NCBI GenBank assembly: GCA_002389055.1
Contig: DGNT01000169.1
Location: 1-42,614 of the forward strand
Reading direction: 5' to 3'
DNA length: 42,614 bases
DNA from: Alcanivorax sp. UBA4485
GTDB lineage: Bacteria; Pseudomonadota; Gammaproteobacteria; Pseudomonadales; Alcanivoracaceae
Shown here: one piece after another, positions 7,469 to 15,752 of the stretch
Layout of the letters: every line of letters begins with the position of its first letter
Position numbering within the stretch: position 1 is the stretch's first letter
Position numbers and translations under genes: made by a program
The notes under the pieces: model-generated
The model's input: only the letters and a program-made list of their open reading frames with translations
Told to the model about the DNA's origin: nothing
Databases searched by the model: none

Positions 7469-8566
7469 ATGAGTAACCGATTCAAGAGTCGCTACGACGA
7501 CGATATCAACCTGTTTGAGGGGCGCTGGCATCTGGCTCAGTACGCTCTGTTGATCGCGCTGCTGCTGGCCGCGCCCTGGCTGCTGGGTGTGTATTACCTC
7601 GGCGAACTGACCGCGGTACTGATCTGGTCCCTGGCCGGGCTGGGGCTGATGCTGATCAGCGGCCATACCGGGCAGGTCAGCCTCGGCCACGCCGCCTTCA
7701 TGGCGATCGGCGCCTTCACCAATCTGGCACTGATGATGCGCGGCTGGCATTTTATTCCGGCCCTGCTGGCCAGCGCTGTCACCTCCGGCGTGCTGGGCGC
7801 GATCATCTCCCGGCCGATCCTGCGCATGAGCGGCATTTATCTGGCCATCGCCACGCTGGCACTGAGCATCATTATCGAGGACCTGTCGATTCTGGCCGAG
7901 CCGATCACCGGCGGCGTGGCCGGCCTGTTCGCCCCCCCCATCGATCTGTTCGGCCTGACCATCGACCGCTACTCCAGCCCCAAAGCCTTCTACTACCTGT
8001 GCCTGACGGTGCTGGTGATCGTGACGCTGGGCTACCTGAACCTGCTGCGCAGCGCCTCCGGCCGCTCTTTCCTGGCGGTACGCGACAGCGAAGTGTCCGC
8101 CCGCGCCCTGGGCGTGAACGTGACCCGCGCCAAGACGCTGTCGTTCGCCCTGTCCTGCGCCATGACCGGTCTGGCCGGCGCGCTCTACGCCCACCTGGCC
8201 CAGGCGGTGAACTACGAGAGCTTCCTGGTGCTGATCTCCATCACCTTGCTGCTGCAGGTGGTGATCGGCGGCCTGGGCTCGGTGCATGGCGCCTTTTTCG
8301 GCGCCATCGTGGTGGTGTTGCTGCCGCAGAGCATCGCGATGCTGCGCGACTTCCTCAACAACACCGCCGGTATTTCCATCGCCGCCTACCCGGGCATGGA
8401 CACCGCCCTGTTCGCGTTGCTGATTCTGCTCATGGTGATTTATGAGCCGCGCGGCCTGTACGGCGTCTGGTTCAAGGTTCGCACCTGGCTGCAGCTGTTC
8501 CCGCTGTACCGCAAGGGCATGTTCCGGCGCACCCGCACCTACCTGAAAACGGAGCGGCAACGATGA
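7469..8566 (+). CDS. livM: LivM-type ABC transporter permease
   Basis: A 365-residue second permease of the same importer, with the LivM patterns GLGLMLISGHTGQVSLGHAAFMAIGAF near the N-terminus, LRSASGRSFLAVRDSEVSARALGVN and the late GGLGSVHGAFFGA coupling region. A hydrophilic N-terminus precedes the first helix. It starts six bases after livH, and its TGA overlaps the livG ATG (ATGA), so translation is coupled. Confidence 0.93.
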   Translation: MSNRFKSRYDDDINLFEGRWHLAQYALLIALLLAAPWLLGVYYLGELTAVLIWSLAGLGLMLISGHTGQVSLGHAAFMAIGAFTNLALMMRGWHFIPALLASAVTSGVLGAIISRPILRMSGIYLAIATLALSIIIEDLSILAEPITGGVAGLFAPPIDLFGLTIDRYSSPKAFYYLCLTVLVIVTLGYLNLLRSASGRSFLAVRDSEVSARALGVNVTRAKTLSFALSCAMTGLAGALYAHLAQAVNYESFLVLISITLLLQVVIGGLGSVHGAFFGAIVVVLLPQSIAMLRDFLNNTAGISIAAYPGMDTALFALLILLMVIYEPRGLYGVWFKVRTWLQLFPLYRKGMFRRTRTYLKTERQR

Positions 8567-9333
8567 GTCTGTTACAGGTTAAGGACCTATCCATTTCCTT
8601 CGGTGGCGTAAAAGCGGTGGACGGCGTCAGCTTCGATGTGGAGCCCGGCGAAGTGTTCACCCTGGTGGGCCCCAACGGGGCCGGCAAGTCGACCATCTTC
8701 AATCTGATCAGCCGGCTGTACGAACCCGGCGGCGGCCGGATCATTTTCGACGGCGAGGACATCACCGGCCGCCCAGCCCACGACGTGGCCGGCCTGGGCA
8801 TCGCGCGCACCTTCCAGAACATTGAGCTGTTCGATCACTCCTCGGTGCTACAGAACCTGCTGATCGGCCGTCACTGCCGCCGCGACACACGCTGGTTCGA
8901 AGAGCTGTTCTTCCTGCCCAAGGTGCGCCGCAGCGAGCGCGAACACCGCCGTCAGGTGGAGGAAGTGATCGACTTTCTCGACCTGGCCGCCTACCGCGAC
9001 AAGCTGATCGCCGGCCTGCCCTACGGGGTGCGCAAGGTGGTGGAGATCGCCCGCGCCCTGTCCAGTGAACCCAAGCTGATTCTGCTGGATGAGCCGGCCT
9101 CCGGCCTGAGCGTGGAAGAAACCCAGAACATGGCCTGGTGGATCGAGGATATGCAGAAAGACCTGGGCCTGACGGTCCTCATGGTGGAGCACGATATGAG
9201 CCTGGTATCCCGCGTCTCCAACCGGGTACTGGCGGTGGCGGAAGGCCGACCGCTGGCCATGGGCACCGCCGCCGAAGTGCAGGCGGACCCCAAGGTGATC
9301 GAAGCCTATCTGGGTACGGAGGAGACCGCATGA
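8563..9333 (+). CDS. livG: LivG-type ABC transporter ATP-binding protein
   Basis: A 256-residue ATPase subunit. Walker A is GPNGAGKST (36-44), a Q-loop segment lies at RTFQNIELF, the signature is the LivG variant PYGVRKVVEIARAL, Walker B is LILLDEPASGLS, and the switch His is in VEHDM. It overlaps livM by four bases and livF by four bases. Confidence 0.94.
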   Translation: MSLLQVKDLSISFGGVKAVDGVSFDVEPGEVFTLVGPNGAGKSTIFNLISRLYEPGGGRIIFDGEDITGRPAHDVAGLGIARTFQNIELFDHSSVLQNLLIGRHCRRDTRWFEELFFLPKVRRSEREHRRQVEEVIDFLDLAAYRDKLIAGLPYGVRKVVEIARALSSEPKLILLDEPASGLSVEETQNMAWWIEDMQKDLGLTVLMVEHDMSLVSRVSNRVLAVAEGRPLAMGTAAEVQADPKVIEAYLGTEETA

Positions 9334-10109
9334 GCGACGCCTCCCCGCTGCTGCAAGTACAGAACCTGGAAGCCTTCTACGGACCGGTGATGGCGCTGCG
9401 CGGCGTCTCCATCGACGTCTTCGAAGGCAAGGTGGTGGCGATTCTCGGTGCCAACGGCGCCGGCAAGACCACCCTGATGAAAACCATTTCCGGCACCCTG
9501 TCGCCGCGCAAGGGCACCATTTCCCTGGCCGGTGAAATGATACAGGGCAGCGAGCCGGACAGGCTGGTCCGCCAAGGCATCGCCCACGTGCCGGAAGGCC
9601 GCGAAGTGTTCCCGTTTCTCAGCGTCGAAGAGAACCTGAGCATGGGCGCCTACACCCGCCGCGACAAAGCGGAGATCCGCCGTGACATGGAAATGGTCTA
9701 TGACTACTTCCCGATGCTCCTGGAGCGACGCAACCAGCCCGCCGGCACCTTGTCCGGCGGCCAGCAGCAGATGCTCGCCATCGGCCGGGGGCTGATGTCG
9801 CGCCCCTCGCTGATGTTGCTGGACGAACCCTCCCTGGGCCTGTCACCGCTGCTGGTGCAGGAAATCTTCGCGATCATCCGCCGGCTCAATAAAGAACAAG
9901 GCGTGACCCTGCTGCTGGTGGAACAGAACGCGCGAGTGGCGCTGAACACCGCCGACCATGGCTATGTGCTGGAAACCGGCCGCATCGTCATGGACGGCAG
10001 CGCCCGGGACCTGCTCGCCAGCGACGATATTCGCGAATTTTATCTGGGCCAGTCGGCGGGGGATGACCGACCGGAAAAACGCTGGAAACGAAAGAAGACC
10101 TGGCGCTGA
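9330..10109 (+). CDS. livF: LivF-type ABC transporter ATP-binding protein
   Basis: A 259-residue second ATPase. Walker A GANGAGKTT (40-48), signature LSGGQQQMLAIGRGLM, Walker B LMLLDEPSLGLSP, switch region LLLVEQNA. The tail (DRPEKRWKRKKTWR) is unusually basic and extends past the normal LivF end. Its stop overlaps the ATG of the acyl-CoA ligase by one base (TGATG), tying the ligase to the transporter mRNA. Confidence 0.94.
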   Translation: MSDASPLLQVQNLEAFYGPVMALRGVSIDVFEGKVVAILGANGAGKTTLMKTISGTLSPRKGTISLAGEMIQGSEPDRLVRQGIAHVPEGREVFPFLSVEENLSMGAYTRRDKAEIRRDMEMVYDYFPMLLERRNQPAGTLSGGQQQMLAIGRGLMSRPSLMLLDEPSLGLSPLLVQEIFAIIRRLNKEQGVTLLLVEQNARVALNTADHGYVLETGRIVMDGSARDLLASDDIREFYLGQSAGDDRPEKRWKRKKTWR

Positions 10110-11923
10110 TGATGACTGCAACCGATACCACTCCGACCCTTCTCCACGGTTGCGACACCGTGGTCAAACTCTGGCGTCAGCAATGCCTGGAACGGGGCGA
10201 GCGCATCGCCCACCGCGAAAAGGACCTGGGCATCTGGCAGAGCTACAGCTGGAACGACTATTACCAACACGCCCGCGCCATCGGCGTGGCGCTGTTGTCG
10301 ATGGGCCTGGAACGGGGCCAGCCGGTGTCCATCCTCAGCGAGGACAACAAGGAATGGCTCTATTGTGATCTGGGCATCGCCGGCGCCGGCGGTATCAGTA
10401 ACGGCGTCTACACCACCGACAGCGCCGAGCAGCTTGCCTATCTGGTCAACGACAGCGGCTCCGCCTTCCTGTTCGTGGAAAACGACGAGCAACTGGACAA
10501 GTACCTGACCGTGCGCGACCAGGTACCCACCCTGAAAAAAGTGATCGTGTTCGACCGCAAGGGCCTGCGCGATTTCCAGGACCCGATGGTGATGTTCCTG
10601 GACGAACTCTACGAGCTGGGCAACGGCATCGCCGACGCGGAAGAACAGTTCAGTGCCAGCATCGAACAAAGCCGGCCCGACGACATCCGCATGCTGATCT
10701 ATACCTCTGGTACCACCGGCGCGCCCAAGGGCGCCATGATCAGCCACCAGAACGTGCTGGTCCAGTTGGCGGCCGGCGAAGCGCTGCTGGAAGCCCGCGA
10801 AGAAGACGACCAGCTCTGCTTCCTGCCGCTGTGCCATATTCTCGAGCGTCTGGTGTCGGTGGAAGTGCCGATCTACAAAGGCTGCACGGTGAACTTCGCG
10901 GAAAGCCCGGAAACCGTGTTCGAGAATCTGCGCGAGGTGTCCCCCAATACCTTTGCCGCGGTGCCGCGTCTGTGGGAGAAGATCTACAGCTCGTTGATGA
11001 CCTTGCGCGACGAAGCCACTGGCTTCGGCCGCTGGTGCTTCGACCGGGCGCTGGCCGCTGGCAGCGCCTGGCACTGCGAGCACCGGCGCTCGCCGCTGAA
11101 CGCGCTGCGCTACCAGTTCTGGAATCTGCTGGTGCTGCGCAATGTGCGCGACCTGATCGGCATGGCCCGGCTGCGCCGGGGCACCACCGGCGCCGCGCCG
11201 ATCTCACCGGATCAGATTCGCTGGTTCCGGGCGCTGGGCGTGCCGCTCTATGAAGGCTACGGCATGACCGAAACCACCGGCGTGGTGTCGCTCAACAGCC
11301 GCGAGCGGGAACAGGTCGGCAGCGTCGGCGAACCGCTGCCCGGCACCCGGGTGCGCATCGCCGACAACGGCGAAGTGCTGGTCCAAGGCGGCCACGTCTT
11401 CGCCGGCTACTGGCGCAAGCCGGAGAAAACCGCCGAGGACATCCGCGACGGCTGGCTGCACACCGGTGACGTGGGCCGCCTGGAAGACGGCATGCTCACC
11501 ATCACCGGGCGCCTCAAGGACATCATCATCACCGCCGGCGGCAAGAACATCACCCCGGCGGAAATCGAAAGCCGGATGAAATTCTCGCCGTATATTTCCG
11601 ATGCGGTGGTGATCGGCGACAAACGCAAATACCTGACCTGCCTGATCATGATCGACCAGGAAAACGTGGAGAAGTACGCCCAGGATCGACAGGTTCCGTT
11701 CTCCAACTTCGCTTCCCTTTGCCGTGCCAAGGAGGTCCTGGACCTGATCGACGGCGTCATCAGGGAAGTGAATAAACAATTCGCCCAGGTGGAACAGATC
11801 AAATATTTCCGCCTGATCGATGTGCTGCTCACCGCCGAGGATGAGGAGCTGACCGCCACCATGAAGTTGAAGCGATCCTTCGTGGAGAAAAAACACAAAC
11901 ACCTGATCGATTCCATGTACTAA
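10109..11923 (+). CDS. AMP-forming acyl-CoA ligase (long-chain type, FAA1-like)
   Basis: A 604-residue adenylate-forming enzyme that should convert a carboxylic acid, ATP and CoA to acyl-CoA, AMP and PPi. The AMP-binding loop YTSGTTGAPKG lies at about 198-208, the YEGYGMTETTG motif near 381-391, and the GDVGRLEDGMLTITGRLKDI hinge region near 453-472, followed by AGGKNITP. Length and layout fit the long-chain FAA1-like group better than acetyl-CoA synthetase. It sits between livF and the binding-protein gene with a one-base overlap upstream, so transport and CoA activation are probably linked. The acid is not known. A second ATG one codon in is an equal start choice. Confidence 0.9.
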   Translation: MMTATDTTPTLLHGCDTVVKLWRQQCLERGERIAHREKDLGIWQSYSWNDYYQHARAIGVALLSMGLERGQPVSILSEDNKEWLYCDLGIAGAGGISNGVYTTDSAEQLAYLVNDSGSAFLFVENDEQLDKYLTVRDQVPTLKKVIVFDRKGLRDFQDPMVMFLDELYELGNGIADAEEQFSASIEQSRPDDIRMLIYTSGTTGAPKGAMISHQNVLVQLAAGEALLEAREEDDQLCFLPLCHILERLVSVEVPIYKGCTVNFAESPETVFENLREVSPNTFAAVPRLWEKIYSSLMTLRDEATGFGRWCFDRALAAGSAWHCEHRRSPLNALRYQFWNLLVLRNVRDLIGMARLRRGTTGAAPISPDQIRWFRALGVPLYEGYGMTETTGVVSLNSREREQVGSVGEPLPGTRVRIADNGEVLVQGGHVFAGYWRKPEKTAEDIRDGWLHTGDVGRLEDGMLTITGRLKDIIITAGGKNITPAEIESRMKFSPYISDAVVIGDKRKYLTCLIMIDQENVEKYAQDRQVPFSNFASLCRAKEVLDLIDGVIREVNKQFAQVEQIKYFRLIDVLLTAEDEELTATMKLKRSFVEKKHKHLIDSMY

Positions 11924-11951
11924 TTGTCCGCGTACGATAGGAGAGTGCATC

Positions 11952-13154
11952 ATGAAGAAGCTCTGTCTGGCTGCCCTGGCCGCTGTTAGCCTGCTGGGTT
12001 GCAGCGACACCAAGGAAGAAGAAAAAACCACCGAGAAAGCCGCCGAGCCGGTTCGCGGCGTCACCGACACCGAAATCAAACTGGGGGGCATGCACGATCT
12101 GTCCGGCGTGTTCGCGGCGTTCTCCGCGCCCGCCGTGCAGGTGGCGAACGACATGTTCGACGAGGTCAACGCGGAAGGCGGCATCCACGGCCGCAAAATC
12201 CGCTACATCGTCGAGGACCACGCCTACCAGGTGCCCAAGGCCACCCAAGCCGTCAACAAGCTGATCACCCGGGATGAAGTGTTCGCCATGCTGATGAGCC
12301 TGGGCACGCCCCATAACCTGGCGGCGTTCCCGGTGATGGACAGCAACAACGTGCCCAGCATCCTGCCGCTGGCACTGTCCCGCCCGATGGAAACCGAAGG
12401 CAATTTCTCCCACCGCTTCGTGTTCGGCCCCAGCTACTACGAAGGCGTGCTTAAAGGCGCCAGCTGGATGGCCGACGAGTACGAGATCGAAAAAGCCTGC
12501 GTGATGTACATTCCTTCCGACTTCGGTGAAGAAGTGAACCAGGCCATGAACGACGCCGCCGACGGCAATGACGCCCTGACCCTGGTGGAAAGCAGCTCCC
12601 ACCGTCCGGACGAAAGCGACTTCAGCGGTACCCTGGCGCGCCTGCGTGACGCCGGCTGCGAACTGGTGGGCGTGGCCCTGCCGGTGCGGCCGATCATCAC
12701 CGTGGTGGCCACCGCCAAGCAGATGGGCTGGGACGATGTGAAGTTCCTGGTTTCCCAGGCCGGCTTCCACTCCGCCGTGGCCGCCGCGCCCGGTGGCGTT
12801 ACCGAAGGCCTGTACGGCGTTTCCCCCTGGCAGGACATCGTCAGCCGCATGAAGGATGTGCCGGAAGCCAAAGAGTGGGCCGATCAGTACAAAGAGCAAT
12901 ACGGTTCCGTGCCCAGCGGTGGCGCCGTGCTTGGCCGTGTCGGCGCTGAAGTGACCATCGAAGCGCTGCGCAAGGCCGGCCCGGATCTGACCACCGAATC
13001 GTTCCTGGCCGCCATGGAGTCCCTGGACTTCAGCGACCCGGTCACCGGCGTGGACATCAAGATGAGCGCCGATAACCACCGTGCCGGCAACGACATCATC
13101 CTTTCCAAAGTGACTGACGGCATCTGGGAGCCGGTTACCACTCTGGAAGACTAA
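11952..13154 (+). CDS. ABC transporter substrate-binding lipoprotein (Peripla_BP_6, LivK-like)
   Basis: A 400-residue type I periplasmic binding protein. The N-terminus is a lipoprotein signal with lipobox LLGC (Cys17); Ser at +2 would send it to the outer membrane, while an Asp there would retain it inside. A charged linker (about 20-35, Lys/Glu/Thr) leads to the ligand domain starting near VTDTEIKLGGMHDLSGVFAAF. VNKLITRDEVFAM and the FVFGPSYYEGV segment also match the family. It is the binding component of the upstream importer. Lipid anchoring is less common for LivK-type proteins of Gram-negative bacteria, which are usually free. The ATG has GGAGAG upstream. Confidence 0.88.
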   Translation: MKKLCLAALAAVSLLGCSDTKEEEKTTEKAAEPVRGVTDTEIKLGGMHDLSGVFAAFSAPAVQVANDMFDEVNAEGGIHGRKIRYIVEDHAYQVPKATQAVNKLITRDEVFAMLMSLGTPHNLAAFPVMDSNNVPSILPLALSRPMETEGNFSHRFVFGPSYYEGVLKGASWMADEYEIEKACVMYIPSDFGEEVNQAMNDAADGNDALTLVESSSHRPDESDFSGTLARLRDAGCELVGVALPVRPIITVVATAKQMGWDDVKFLVSQAGFHSAVAAAPGGVTEGLYGVSPWQDIVSRMKDVPEAKEWADQYKEQYGSVPSGGAVLGRVGAEVTIEALRKAGPDLTTESFLAAMESLDFSDPVTGVDIKMSADNHRAGNDIILSKVTDGIWEPVTTLED

Positions 13155-13161
13155 ACCCGCG

Positions 13162-13187
13162 CCGGCGGCGTGCCTGCACGCCGCCGG
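13162..13187 (+). terminator. GC-rich perfect hairpin after the transport operon
   Basis: CCGGCGGCGTGC, two-base gap CT, GCACGCCGCCGG. The 12-bp arms are perfect. It lies seven bases after the binding-protein stop. No T run follows (TCAACCCCC), so it may stabilise the 3' end more than terminate. Confidence 0.6.
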
Positions 13188-13227
13188 TCAACCCCCACTT
13201 CCCTTCCACGCAACACCAGCGCCACCT

Positions 13228-13264
13228 CTGTCATCGTTCGGTCACGCCTCTTGCCGAGTCCCTA
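13228..13264 (+). promoter_or_regulatory. Pho-box-like direct repeat upstream of the PstS-like gene
   Basis: CTGTCAT (13228-13234), four bases CGTT, then CGGTCAC (13239-13245): the 7-4-7 layout of the PhoB box, first half perfect, second half one change from CTGTCAC. CGTTCGGTC also occurs on the minus strand upstream of tpsB. A CTA lies 17 bases after CGGTCA (13262-13264), the same distance as in the tpsA and tpsB promoter modules. The box is 243 bases ahead of the ATG, so a long leader would be needed. The rest of 13188-13487 holds no gene that I can support. Confidence 0.5.
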
Positions 13265-13421
13265 CCGAGCTGAACCACGAGAAATCAGCGACTTAGTAGG
13301 AAAAGCTCACCACCGCCCCAGGCGATTGCCGACTTCGGCAAAGCGCTGACAACCCAATGCCGCCAAACCGAAAAGCAAATTTATTCGTATTGGAACCAAA
13401 GCGACATTCGCTCTCGATAGC

Positions 13422-13457
13422 GTGATTAATGCGGCACCCGCCGCGGGGATTAATCAC
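13422..13457 (+). promoter_or_regulatory. Hairpin or operator just upstream of the PstS-like gene
   Basis: GTGATTAATGCGGC, loop ACCC, then GCCGC, a GGGG bulge, and ATTAATCAC. The outer 9-bp arms (13422-13430 and 13449-13457) are a perfect inverted repeat. The end is 30 bases before the ATG at 13488. It could be a regulator site or a structured 5' leader. Confidence 0.45.
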
Positions 13458-13487
13458 AAACCAAACCCAATATCGAGGGATTGAATC

Positions 13488-14780
13488 ATGAAGACCATCA
13501 TCAAGAAGGCGGCCCTGGCCGCCGCGATCATCAGCGCACCGCTGGCCGCTTCCGCCGCCAATCTGGTAGGCGGCGGCGCCTCTCTGCCCGCTCTGGCTTA
13601 TGTGGGCACCAACTTCACTGGCTCCGACCCGCAGTCTCGTCTGTCCACCGACGACCAATTCACTGGCCTTCTTGCCGGTGAAGACAGTGCTGGCAATCCG
13701 TACGAGCAGGTGGAACTCACTCAAGGCTCCATTTTCGCCGTTTTCCAAAACAACAACCCCGGCGATTATGCCTCCTACTGCCAGACCGGCAGCGGCACCG
13801 GCAAGCGTGTTCTGGTAGGCGCCAACGCCCTGAACGCCAACGGCGACTGCCGTGACTACAACACCAGCCCCGTGGGCTTCAGCGCACCGGGTAGCCAGAC
13901 CGACCCGGACTTCGTGGGCTCCGACGCGCCCCTGACCGCCGACGACGTGACCGACTTCCTGAACGGCCCGCGCGCCAACCGCCAGGATCTGGTGCAGGTG
14001 CCGGCTCTGGGCGCCCTGATCGCGCTGCCGCTGAACCTGGGCGACGACGTGTTCGGCAACCCGATCAGCCGTCCCAATCTGAGCAACACTCAGGTGTGCG
14101 ACATCTTCTCCGGCGACGCCACCAGCTGGGACCAGATCAACCCCACCTGGCCGAGCCAGCCGATTAACGTGGTCTACCGCTCCGACGGCAGCGGCACCAC
14201 CTTCGCCTTCACCCAGTATCTGGCCGCCAACTGCAACGGCTCCCAGGTCATCTTCAACACCAACGAAGACTTCGCCGCCGCCGCGCCGGTGGGCGACTAC
14301 GCTGTTGGCACGCCGGCCAGCGGTAACGGCGGCATCATCACCGAGGTGTCCAGCACCGACTGGTCCGTGGGCTTTGCCAACCTGGCCAACGTTCTGGCCG
14401 AGCAAGGTCTGGACTACGCCGACGTGGAAGGCGAGAACCCGGCCAGCACCACGCAAATCGCCTACGACAGCAATGACCTGCTGACCGGTCAGGTACTGGG
14501 CGACGTCAACCCGTTCACCGGCCTGCCGCAGCCCGAGCCGGTATCCGGCATCGACAGCAACTGCGTCCTGGTGATCAACCCGGCCGCCCAGCTCACCGGT
14601 GCTTATCCGATCGCCGCCGTCACCAACCTGCTGACCTACACCGACGGCAACACCGATCCCCAGGCGCTCGCAAACCTGGTGGACACCGTTGTCGATGGTA
14701 ACAGCACCCTGCCCACCGGCTTTGCTCGCCTGGCCGTCGGTGCCACGGCCTCCAGCACCGCCGCTTCCTGCATCAACTGA
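13488..14780 (+). CDS. Secreted PstS/DING-like phosphate-binding protein (LapA-like)
   Basis: A 430-residue exported protein with a Sec signal peptide (1-23, cut after ASA). The mature part opens with GGGASLPAL, the PstS-type phosphate loop, and continues with SDAPLT, ALIALPLNL, LSNTQVCDIFSGDATSWDQI and YRSDGSGTTFAFTQYL (about 230-244), all landmarks of PstS/DING folds. No pstCAB genes adjoin it. In P. aeruginosa a PstS-like protein of this sort, LapA (PA0688), is a secreted low-phosphate phosphatase next to the PdtA exoprotein; the same pairing with a TpsA gene occurs here. A phosphate-binding or phosphatase role is inferred. Several Cys residues may form disulfides outside the cytoplasm. 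The ATG has CGAGGGA upstream. Confidence 0.8.
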   Translation: MKTIIKKAALAAAIISAPLAASAANLVGGGASLPALAYVGTNFTGSDPQSRLSTDDQFTGLLAGEDSAGNPYEQVELTQGSIFAVFQNNNPGDYASYCQTGSGTGKRVLVGANALNANGDCRDYNTSPVGFSAPGSQTDPDFVGSDAPLTADDVTDFLNGPRANRQDLVQVPALGALIALPLNLGDDVFGNPISRPNLSNTQVCDIFSGDATSWDQINPTWPSQPINVVYRSDGSGTTFAFTQYLAANCNGSQVIFNTNEDFAAAAPVGDYAVGTPASGNGGIITEVSSTDWSVGFANLANVLAEQGLDYADVEGENPASTTQIAYDSNDLLTGQVLGDVNPFTGLPQPEPVSGIDSNCVLVINPAAQLTGAYPIAAVTNLLTYTDGNTDPQALANLVDTVVDGNSTLPTGFARLAVGATASSTAASCIN

Positions 14781-14806
14781 TCGCAAGATCAACGCACGCC
14801 AGTGCG

Positions 14807-14835
14807 GAGGGCGCCCACCCGGCGCCCTTTTTTAT
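14807..14835 (+). terminator. Rho-independent terminator after the PstS-like gene
   Basis: GGGCGCC (14809-14815), loop CACCC, GGCGCCC (14821-14827), then a run of T. It lies between two convergent genes. Confidence 0.88.
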
Positions 14836-14851
14836 TTTGTGCGGGGAATGT

Positions 14852-15640
14852 TCAATAAATTGGGGCCACTTCGTTAGCCAGCGGTAGCGTGCAGGCGTAA
14901 AGCTGGCGGGAAAGCAGCGCCTTGGTGATGGCGTGCTGGCGGTTGCGGGCGTGGAGTTTTTCGCAGGCTCGGTGAATGTGGTTGGAAACGGTACGTTCGC
15001 TGATGCCCAGCAGCGCTCCGATTTCGGCGTTGCCAAGACCTTCGCTGGCGCCACGCAGGCAGGCCCGTTCCCGCTCATCGAGGGGCTCCCAGGAGACGTC
15101 ATCCGCGGACAACGGCTTTTTGCCCAACCTCCGGGTCTTGTCCAGCACCACCCGCCCCAACAGGGTCGCGTACGGCAAGTACTGGCGAATGTGCGCCCAG
15201 GCGGATTCGTCATCGCGGTCCAACGCCAGGTCCAGCCAGGACAGCGCGCCGTAGCCTTGCAACAACGGCACGGTACAGCCGCTGCGCAGGCCGCGCCGGA
15301 CCCGCCGGTTCATCGCCGCCCTGAAACTACGGCCCTGGTATTCAGGACGGCTCATTATCGAACGCCAATCCATCGGCAGGGTTTCATTGATCGCGTATTG
15401 GGCGAGCGGGTCGTTGAGGATCACGTTATCAAAGGAAGCCGGTGCGGCCTCCTTGCGCGACGGCAGGTTGTGCAGCACCGCCGTGCAGGCGCCGCCGGAC
15501 TCCACGGTGTGGCAGGTAAATACATAGTAGCGAAAGCCGTGGGCCTCCAACAGATAGCTCAGCCCCGCCCGCAGCCGGCCCAGGGTGGTGACCCGCGCCA
15601 GGGAAAGAATCTGGTCGGTGGTATCGCGCTCGTAGAACAT
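14852..15640 (-). CDS. LuxR-type regulator with autoinducer-binding domain
   Basis: A 262-residue regulator. The N-terminal half has the autoinducer-domain landmarks: FRYYVFTCH, an NDPLAQYA segment (Asp-Pro pair), a following Trp (MDWRS) and the late G-T-P segment (SGCTVPLLQGYGALSWL). The C-terminal GerE helix-turn-helix is LGNAEIGALLGISERTVSNHIHRACEKL. No luxI-type synthase is in the window, so it would be a solo receptor, of self-made or foreign acyl-homoserine lactone or another ligand. The start was set at the ATG at 15640 (MFYERD), with AAAGGG about ten bases upstream; an in-frame ATG 18 codons farther up lacks a better site. It lies 112 bases downstream of tpsA on the same strand, so it could be read from the exoprotein message. 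Confidence 0.85.
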   Translation of the reverse strand: MFYERDTTDQILSLARVTTLGRLRAGLSYLLEAHGFRYYVFTCHTVESGGACTAVLHNLPSRKEAAPASFDNVILNDPLAQYAINETLPMDWRSIMSRPEYQGRSFRAAMNRRVRRGLRSGCTVPLLQGYGALSWLDLALDRDDESAWAHIRQYLPYATLLGRVVLDKTRRLGKKPLSADDVSWEPLDERERACLRGASEGLGNAEIGALLGISERTVSNHIHRACEKLHARNRQHAITKALLSRQLYACTLPLANEVAPIY

Positions 15641-15752
15641 CCTTGTCGTTCCCTTTTTTATAGGCCCGGTTCTTTTAGTACCGGTCGCGCGCACCCGCCG
15701 ACGGCTATCTACAGGCCGCCAGCGGGAAGAACCGATGTACCGGGCGGGTTGA

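Noticed and set aside
6587..9333. Calling the ABC importer a branched-chain amino acid transporter outright
   Set aside because: The family name fits, but the embedded acyl-CoA ligase makes the substrate doubtful, so I kept only the family name.
10040..11083. A 347-codon minus-strand frame opposite the acyl-CoA ligase
   Set aside because: It is fully antisense to a gene with clear motifs and has a shadow-like composition.
15666..15684. Inverted repeat CCGGT/ACCGG upstream of the LuxR-type gene as a lux box
   Set aside because: The arms are only five bases and the site does not match a lux box well. It may be chance.
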